Below, piece by piece: positions 56,920-64,000 of a stretch of 64,000 nucleotides of DNA. The stretch's first letter is position 1. The number at the start of each line of letters is the position of its first letter. The notes beneath the pieces were generated by a model. That model saw only the letters and a program-made list of their open reading frames with translations. It ran no database searches and had not been told where the DNA came from. Made by a program: the position numbers and the translations under genes. The stretch spans positions 42,208,001-42,272,000 of the forward strand of contig OZ022256.1 in assembly GCA_963978905.1 (NCBI GenBank), in the 5' to 3' direction. The stretch is from Trichostrongylus colubriformis (taxonomy: Eukaryota; Nematoda; Chromadorea; Rhabditida; Trichostrongylidae).

Positions 56920-59863
56920 CTCGTCGATGCCTTTTTCCAAACCTCCAAGACTGGATGTTCCATCAGCATTTTTAATATAGATAAGTTTCGTTCTAATAGT
57001 GTGAATATAAGCACAGAATGCCACAGCACACTGAATCCCTATAGCAATCCATACATTTCTTCTGGACCAAATCTGAAAAATGTTATCACCCATTGTCAAT
57101 CAAATATCATCACGCTCAGAAACGTAACGCTGTTTCCTTGATGAAAAGCGGATCAGGTTTTCGTTATTGGAGTGGAAGAGCCAACCTTATCATATTTGTG
57201 CATGACGCAAACAGCGGAGTAGCGATTGATAGTGATAAACATGTTTCCAAGCATGTGACTGATAAAAGTACTTCCACTGACTATAATCAGAACTAAGACG
57301 ATAAGACGATATTCTTCTCCCAACCCGTGTTCTGAGTTTATTCGAAGAAGATTATTGGCCAAAAGGGAAGCCGCGTCGGTAATGCCTGGAAGGTGTCGCA
57401 TGTTTTCTCACAAGCAGTATTAGCAGTCATGATTTTCATGTAAAGTGATGAATTTTTTATAACGATGAAATTCGTAACTGGGAAGATAGCCATTAAGGAG
57501 CCACCGTTTTTCGGATATGAGAGAACTCCATGGGATGCTGAATGAGCTGCAAAGTTATGTTGCTGTTTGCCCTGCTGGTTGCAAAAATGAATTTTTCCTA
57601 GAGGGAATCGAGAACGTCACTAGAAACTAAATGTTGCTATCGCAGTCACTAGGAACCAAGCAGTCATGGAGCGGATAGCCACAATGAACAATGTTTCTCG
57701 GAATCGATGCTTCACCGGATATTTGATGAGTTACAAAGATGTTGTATCTTGCTGTTCGTTCTACTAGTTGCAGTTGATTTCTTTAAGGGATAATCGCAGA
57801 ACGCCACCTAGTAGCTGTTCTGTGAGTCCCAGTCACCAGTTGACCTTATAGTAAGCGTACGTCACTATAATCAAGATAATACACTCCTCTGGGGTGGACG
57901 AACTGCCCCAGGATTAAACCACACTGTGCCTCAACGGTTGGGTAGCAGGATGCTCAAACAGTGACTAGCAAACGGTGGGCAGCTTGCAAATACGACTTTT
58001 TATCGGGTCGTCGAGTCAATTTATTGGACAATTCATTTCTCGTTACAGTCACACTTTTCTCGCTCCTTCGCTTAATCTCAATTCCATTGTTCTACTTGTT
58101 TGTTGCTGTGTGCTGTCTAACAGTACATGAATGGAATTAATTTCGCCCTAAGCGACATCAAATGACAGTGGCGACTGCCTCCGCATGCTTGTTGTTTGAG
58201 GTGAAGCGCGCTTAAATCACAAAACACAGTGGCGACTGCCGCCGCATGCTTGTAGCTTGAGGTGAAGCGCGCGTGAATCGCAATACCGTTCCAACGGCGC
58301 GTTTTTCAGCGCGATTTTTGCCACGCATCATTTTTCTAGGTTCAACTGCTCCTTTGCAGAGATTAGTGGATCCAAATAAGCTCTCCCTTCTTATCCCTCT
58401 TCCGATGCCTTCAACCAATCAAGTAATCAAGCTTCCGCAAACTATCGCATCCGCATGGAGTTGTCTTGGTTCTGAAGACCCCCTATTAACACTTTGCTCA
58501 CACAGGTGAGATCCCGACAGATTCATTTTCTCGTCGATTGTACATGATAGAGAGACACATAGTTAATTAGTTTTTGAATTTATACGACTCATCTTTGCAT
58601 GATGCGTACTTTTAAGCGTACTTTATTGAAGTATAGCAAAACAAATCAAGATACCGATAACTCTGAGGAACATACTGCTCCGAAAGCACATTCTTTCGAG
58701 CACAGTCAGATTAATAAATAAAATAAAAAGTAAAAAATAAAAACAAAAAATTAAAGTAAAAAATAAAATAGAAAATAGGCCGCAAGTAGGCCAGCCCTTT
58801 ACCATCCGCTGCTCAAAGTTTTTATTGTGCTCTGCTATGCACCGCCGTCTTTTAAGGGTAGTCTCGATGAGTACCATGACTTTCTACCATAGAGGGGGGG
58901 GGAACAGATGCAGTATTATCTCAAAAGGATCCACATCTATACTTCTGGGGGCATGAATGCTAAGACTGGATGCGAACTAGAAAACGAAATTGTCATCGGA
59001 AACACGCTTCCAGCGCATCGAACGGACGTAATCCTCACAGAAATTCTGATCAGATTAGAATTCCGTGTGTGGAACACTTCTCTTCGCAAGAAAAATGGTC
59101 GGTTTTGGATTTAACCAGGAAATAACGGAATGGTGCACAATGGGACCGACTTCATCTGCTCTTATCCAACTATAACCTTTTAAGACCGCTTAATCGTGAA
59201 TAATTTCCAGTTCGACTCTGATCATAAAATGGTTTGCATGCAAATGATTGCTGGTGAAAATGTTTGACGTAGTGCACGCGTCGCCTTTCCTCATCCTGCC
59301 CTCAGCTCTACCGCGGAATATATAAAGCTCCAAATGCTTTTTTGCCGGCTCACCTTCACCTCAAAATGCGCAAGAAGCCTACGACAGTAGTCGTTCTTTT
59401 GTAGAAGCAGCAGCGGATGGTTACTGGACATCTCGCCATGTTCCTCCATAAGCTTCTCCTGGAACCCAATTCCTGCTCTCCAGAAAGGTATTCTTGAGAA
59501 AAAGCATGTCCCCAGCAAGCCGCATCAATCCATTGCGTGCAAAGCCTCCAAGATCGCCCCACTTGAGGATATGGACCACAAATTTGCAAACAGCGTTGGG
59601 AAATAGAGAACGGCATTCGAATATGGATTGATCCCGTAATAAACGTATAAATCTGTAACCTCGCCTCGCTAACTCAGCAAAGTAAAATCAATCGGATTCT
59701 TGGAAAAGGGGAAACTCAACAATGACTGACCTGTTGCCACGAACATTGAGTAGAATGCATTGCGGAAGTTTTTCACCCCAGACGTCATGATAATGAAAAT
59801 AACGAATACGCAGAATAATGTGATCACGAATTCTATTATAGTTTGAGCTACGTTCAGTGTCAT
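56920..59863 (-). CDS. nematode serpentine chemoreceptor, Srv-like (3' exons not found)
   Basis: Three minus-strand exons fit in phase: 59863-59731 (ATG), 57385-57186 and 57072-56920, giving 162 residues. TM1 is QTIIEFVITLFCVFVIFIIM (about residues 7-26), followed by NFRNAFYSMFVATG, then across the 2.3-kb intron ITDAASLLANN. TM3 is near LIVLVLIIVSGSTFISHMLG, with NRYSAVCVMHKYD at its cytoplasmic end and IWSRRNVWIAIGIQCAV starting TM4. This organisation is typical of Srg-superfamily (most like Srv) receptors, which act as G-protein-coupled chemosensory receptors in neurons. A full receptor would have about 320 residues; TM5-7 are missing below 56920, so it is either partly unannotated or truncated. 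Confidence 0.75.
58340..58505 (+). CDS. isolated candidate exon, opposite strand of the chemoreceptor intron
   Basis: Bounded by a good acceptor (ATTTTTCTAG) and donor (CAG|GTGAGA). The frame reads RLVDPNKLSLLIPLPMP, VIKLPQTIASAWSCLG and EDPLLTLCSHR without stops. I do not recognise it and found no partner exons. It lies in the first intron of the chemoreceptor gene on the other strand. Could be an orphan exon, a relic or chance. Confidence 0.35.
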
Positions 59864-60238
59864 TTCGTCTATGCGAATGAAGGAATGGTGTGAGCAGCCC
59901 TCAAATCTGTGAAACTTTCAACAATTCTATGTTTGCCGTGTGAAATTACGCCTCACTCACGCCTATATATCTGCTTGTTGATCAGCGTCATCGTTGGTAA
60001 TTAATTATGAAGGAAGTCGCGATAGGAGCAGGAATAAATACAGATATTTATAAGTGTGTCATAAGGCGGAAAAATGGCTACCGCAAATGCTGCATAATCA
60101 AAGCAGCTGCTTTTAGGCGTGAAGAAAGAAGTCTGGCTCGCAGAAGAGCAATTTACGTGACTGGCTTATAAATGGTGCACGCAAATCAAGACAGTACAAG
60201 TAAGTAGCTGCGTATGTTATTGCGGCGTTAAATGTATA

Positions 60239-60746
60239 CAGTAGCGCTCAAAAGTCTTCGGCGAAATGGTCTTTCACTTGGGGTTTTTCACTTATAACTT
60301 TTTTGCAACTGCACCGATCTAAGAGAAATTTCAGTATGTTGTACTTGGAGACACTGCATACTTAATATACTATTTTGGCGCTCAACGGTATAGGTTACGC
60401 GGTTATATGAAATTTTTTGTTTTTGGAGTGCCATCCCTATGCCGTCCCGCTGAGCCGCTGTCATCAAAAATCGTGGACTTTCTACAATATATTAATGATC
60501 CCTGAGGCTTGCTCGTTCTGTTTGTGTAAAGAAACCCGTTCCCCTTGACCAAGCCTTTTACTTTTTTTTGGGTGGTCTTATAGTAAATTCTTGTAAAAAA
60601 CCATGAAAAGTGTCAAGCGGCACTCAAGTAGAAGGAAATGTTGACAATAGGTTCAGGCATCACATATTAAAATTTTGTCAAATTCAGTCAAGTAGAAAAA
60701 AAGTTATGACAAAAGAGTTTTGGCCGAAGACTTTTGAGCGCTACTG
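60239..60746. repeat. 508-bp MITE with Tc1-type ends
   Basis: 26-bp inverted repeats beginning CAGTAGCGCTCAAAAGTCTT, flanked by TA. The interior has no transposase. The ends mark it as a non-autonomous Tc1/mariner-superfamily element. Confidence 0.92.
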
Positions 60747-61543
60747 TATGTTATTCCCTGAAATGCTGTTTGAAGGTCTCAGCTCATTTATCACTAAGGA
60801 GCAAGATTGAACAATAATACATATCTGATCAGTCTTCAAGACAATATGACCGGATGGTATCCGTCCTGGCAAGCATAAAGGCGTTGCAGACTGAAATTTG
60901 TTTTAGTACAAGTTCTAAGAAATACGGTTTGTTGTGTGCTAATTGAGTGACTCCACTGAAAAAATGGAGCAGTCAGCGGGTTCACCCCGTCGAAAATGGT
61001 TGCTCCTGAAGATTTCAGCGAGGTTGGTCTTGGTTTTACACACAGAACACATCACATTAGGACGAAATGCCCAGCAAACTCAGCTGCGAAAAGAGCGCAG
61101 ACAATTCTTAGTGTTTTTCACTCGTGTACGTTGTTCATATGATTATGTGGCGGACGTCAGTGCTCTTTCTCATTGATTTTAAACAAGGATGCTTGCCAGA
61201 CTTTGCGAACGAGTGACCTATCTATTACGGGACGATTCATCATTTCAGGCCGTAATTACACCTCGCTTAAGCTAATTGTAACCATGTCCGATGCGGAGGC
61301 TACTTAACACTTCCGCAGAACGTCTGTTCAAGGGATTTCAGAATAAGATGAATCCGCGAATGCGCACACCTTCTCGTCTACCTCGCAAACAATGTACAGG
61401 ACAGTGCCCTTCCCTTTGAAAGCAAGAATAAATATTTTTGTATTGTAGGGAGCATCAAACGAGAAATGTCGAGAAAACGGGTAGCCCGGGGCAAGATTGT
61501 TCTTAATTAGTGACGTAGTGAATTACACCTTGTAATCCCAAAT
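60747..61543. other. no gene recognised
   Basis: A 77-codon plus-strand frame (60943-61176) is present but has no motif or splice support. Confidence 0.45.
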
Positions 61544-62387
61544 AATTTTGGAGCATAATTTCTGTCACACTTTTTATTTTTCTTGAGAAAAATTGTGGAA
61601 GCTTCTGGAATATTTGTTAGTAGGGGGTATATAAAGCGAGTGAAAAGGACTACTGGATAACACATTCACATTCTCTATGGCTTCAACTAGCAGTGAATCT
61701 ACGACATTTTCGCGAGAGGTACGAAATTCATGAACACCGCCCCTGTTCCTCAGCATGCAAGGCCACTAACCCAATCAACCAGTCGACGGGCCCAGGTACT
61801 GTCCCTCATATGACGGCAACCCGATGGCTCGATCGACTCAAATTGAAACAGAAAAAAAATTTCAAAAAATTGCACGGAGGAAAATTTTTTCTAAATTTTC
61901 AAAAAAAAAGGAAACTGTTGCCATTCAACAGGACAGTCACTGCCGATCTCTACTGCAGGCAACTGGACACCGTAGCTGCAAAACTTACCGGAAAGTGAAC
62001 CGAGTCTTCTTCCTTCACGACAACGCTTGCGCACATATGGCAAAGTTGACGTGCCAAAAGATCCAGGACCTTTGTTGGACGAAGCTCCCCCACCCATCGT
62101 ACTCTCGGGACATGGCCCTAACTGATTACCACCTATTCCGATCTCTGACCCACTTCCTCGACGGACGGCAGTTCAAAGATGACCATGATCTCAAAATCGG
62201 CCTCCAGACTTTCTTCGATCAGAAATCCCCAGACTTCTATAAGCAAGGCATCTATTATCCCACTACTCGCTGGCAATATATTGTTGATTACAATGGTACA
62301 TATTTGGTTGACTGAAGACTGGCAAATACAGAAAAATTAATTTGAAATTTTTCGTCATTGTGGGACAGGAATTATGTTCCAACCTAA
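61544..62387 (+). mobile_element. mariner-like element, internally deleted
   Basis: The right end, read inward, is TTAGGTTGGAACATA-ATTCC followed by TGTCCCAC. The left end reads TTGGAGCATAATTTCTGTCA (about 20 of 23 positions match). TA follows the right end. It is 844 bp long. The ends differ from those of the other two mariners here. Confidence 0.85.
61990..62315 (+). pseudogene. mariner transposase C-terminal remnant
   Basis: FFLHDNACAHMAKLTCQKIQ includes the second catalytic Asp. HPSYSRDMALTDYHLFRSLT is the third-Asp region with substitutions (usually PPYSPDLAPSDYHLF). GIYYPTTRWQYIVDYNGTYL is the typical tail, ending at 62315. Upstream sequence (61.69-61.97 kb) is A-rich and does not carry the first Asp motif. 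Probably inactive. Confidence 0.88.
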
Positions 62388-62930
62388 TACTTACATGTAA
62401 TCATAATCCCTCAATGCTACTTTGATCATAAGCTCACACAGAGAGTACTTTACATGGTGGAGTAGCTTGAAAACTTTGATAGATCTTCGAGTCAAAAATT
62501 GATTGACTGTTGTAATTAGAATTATCATATTGTGGAGCTTTCTTCATTGGGAAAGCTCATTGAATCCTACACTCTGGATCGGCTCATAAGAGCAAGAATA
62601 TGACTAGAAACACTTGACCTTTCAATTCAAAACGAGCTTATCAGAAGGCACTAATTGTAAAGCCAATCCATGAATAATATTAGGGGAAGAGAAAGGCAGG
62701 AAATGGAAGATGGAGAAATCGACATGGTGCATATAACCTCGAAATTTTACAGCGTATGAAGATTGCTAGATTTGTAGTTCAAGCGGGAAACGCGGCAGTG
62801 AATCTGTTAAAGATTCAAGTATGCCTTTTTGTAATGGCCTATATGCCGTTTCCAATGAAGTGCATCCGCGCAATTATGAGCAATTTGATGCGGATACTGC
62901 CTTTCGGCGGCTATATTTCATCCTGAGATG
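62388..62930. other. no gene recognised
   Basis: No motif, repeat shared with other parts of the window or splice-supported exon was noticed. Confidence 0.5.
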
Positions 62931-63200
62931 TCAAGATACAAGGGAAGTAAATGAGCGTTTTTGATTAATCCAATACGCTAGCTTTGCAATTTCCAACTGG
63001 CTCTTTCCCTGGCCTAGTTCCCTTTTCATCCACTTCTGGAGAAGGATGTTCATTAGCCTGTTCATTCGTCCGTCACTTGAACTGATTTGTTCTGATTGTA
63101 GTGGAATGTTGTAGATGGATTGATTTACCATGCGCCAATATAATATGGAGTCAATAGTGAACAAGACATGAAAAATCAGAGTAGCTTTGCTGATTCCCAT
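62931..63200 (-). CDS. small putative secreted peptide (89 codons)
   Basis: Minus-strand frame from ATG to TGA. The N-terminus MGISKATLIFHVLFTIDSIL looks like a short signal sequence. The remainder is hydrophilic with an amphipathic helix-like stretch (RMNRLMNILLQKWMKRELGQ) and basic pairs (KR at two places, the second before SFTSLVS) that could be prohormone cleavage sites. A TATAAAA and an AG acceptor-like site lie just before the ATG. The layout resembles helical neuropeptide precursors, but I recognise no specific family, and a chance frame of this length is possible. Confidence 0.35.
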   Translation of the reverse strand: MGISKATLIFHVLFTIDSILYWRMVNQSIYNIPLQSEQISSSDGRMNRLMNILLQKWMKRELGQGKSQLEIAKLAYWINQKRSFTSLVS

Positions 63201-64000
63201 TCACCTGCCACTTTTATAAGTGGTCTTATAACAACTGACAACTGACAAGTTAATAAGTATTGTGCATCTAACTCGCTTAGGCCCCCACTTTCAAAAATTG
63301 CGATACCAGCACCGGCGTGGATGGAGACAGTCAAGTACCTGCCGCCGTCGAACTATTGCAACGCACTATATTTATCACGCAACCGAAACATACTACAGCA
63401 TGTAAGAGAGATGGCAAGAGCCCACGCGGATCTGTGGCGAGATATGGCGAGAATCATGGCACAGTGCCAAACTTAGAGAGGTTATTATTATTATCATAAC
63501 GCAGTTTGAGTCGGCTGAGAGTTATAAACAAAGCACGTTGCAAAAGTGTCGGCCTTAACGGCTGCACCGTGAACTGTAAGACCTTAGGGCCGCTTACCTT
63601 ACCTGCTCTCGAAGTTCCAGAAAGTATGTATAAAAGTGAGAACAGCGTTCCGTGGTTTGCCCCTTTTCTAAACTTATTAACTATAATCACACGTGAAATA
63701 CGGTAGTATATGCATTTCATATTGATTGCTCTACTATATAAATACTAGCTTTGTATCGGTATGTATGTCGGTCTATAGGTCCACCCGTCCTCAAATGAAT
63801 AGTTGCGATGGAAGATGATAAGGGAATTCGACTACTTGCCCACGGCTCACATCTGCCAATTATACAAAACATAGGGAAACGAAAGAAACAAAAGTATAGG
63901 GGCGAAATATTCCCGAAATGCTCCTCTAAAAGCAGGAGCAAGCGGTGGCTCCCTACGTTCACCTTTATAAAAATATAGAGCTTTCATTCGGCGCAGTCGG
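63201..64000. other. no gene recognised
   Basis: Short frames only. TTTGTATCGGTATGTATGTCGG near 63750 is reminiscent of the TG-rich start of element L but too short to call. Confidence 0.45.

Noticed and set aside
59291..59616. Minus-strand frame considered as a second exon of the chemoreceptor (DLYVYYGINPYSNAVL)
   Set aside because: It contains an in-frame stop before any donor, and direct splicing of 59731 to 57385 gives a better phase and the expected FVATG-ITDAASLL join.

Overview
The window looks like nuclear DNA from a nematode, most likely a strongylid such as a hookworm. The evidence is short introns ending in TTTTCAG-type acceptors, a nematode-type serpentine chemoreceptor, an RTE-like endonuclease remnant, decayed mariner and Tc1 elements, and very dense MITE-like repeats. 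I see no bacterial operons, rRNA or CRISPR array. Species assignment is inference. All similarity statements come from pattern recognition, not a database search.

Layout. 0-9.6 kb is repeat-dominated: a broken RTE-like endonuclease running off the left edge, a tRNA-like remnant, two TTAAAGG-ended MITEs, a diverged copy of a large composite repeat (here called element L) that contains a tRNA-like sequence flanked by inverted repeats and an internally deleted mariner, and a minisatellite. 9.8-19.1 kb is the main minus-strand coding block: a possible membrane-protein terminal exon, an unrecognised serine-rich seven-exon gene (11.1-12.3 kb), a large intron-rich gene resembling En/Spm-class (Tnp2-like) transposases (13.0-18.2 kb), and an F-box/LRR-like pseudogene. 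19.1-21.3 kb is a tandem array of about 240-bp units. 21.3-30 kb is non-genic, with a hairpin element bearing a 10-bp target duplication, a second mariner relic, and a second element L whose internal array of about 147-bp units is interrupted by a 241-bp MITE with a 9-bp duplication.

30.5-39.8 kb (plus strand) carries the best-supported gene: a seven-exon SGF11/ATXN7L3 orthologue, the zinc-finger adaptor of the SAGA deubiquitinase module. Its last intron of about 5.3 kb has absorbed a MITE, an inverted element L and the 3' end of a non-LTR retrotransposon. 40-55 kb is mostly MITEs with a Tc1-like transposase relic, a frameshifted coding remnant of unknown identity and a lone 161-codon frame. 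56.9-59.9 kb (minus) holds three phase-consistent exons of a Srv-like chemoreceptor with an opposite-strand exon candidate in its first intron. 60-64 kb has a Tc1-type MITE, a third mariner relic and a small secreted-peptide-like frame.

Apart from the probable transposase and its possible companion, the genes do not form one pathway. The chromatin adaptor and the chemoreceptor appear to be ordinary single-copy-style host genes embedded in repeats. The strongest system-level signal is the repeat ecology: at least five MITE families share the same terminus 5'-TTAAAGG with TTAA-type boundaries, and a large transposase-like gene keeps almost complete splice-phase continuity.
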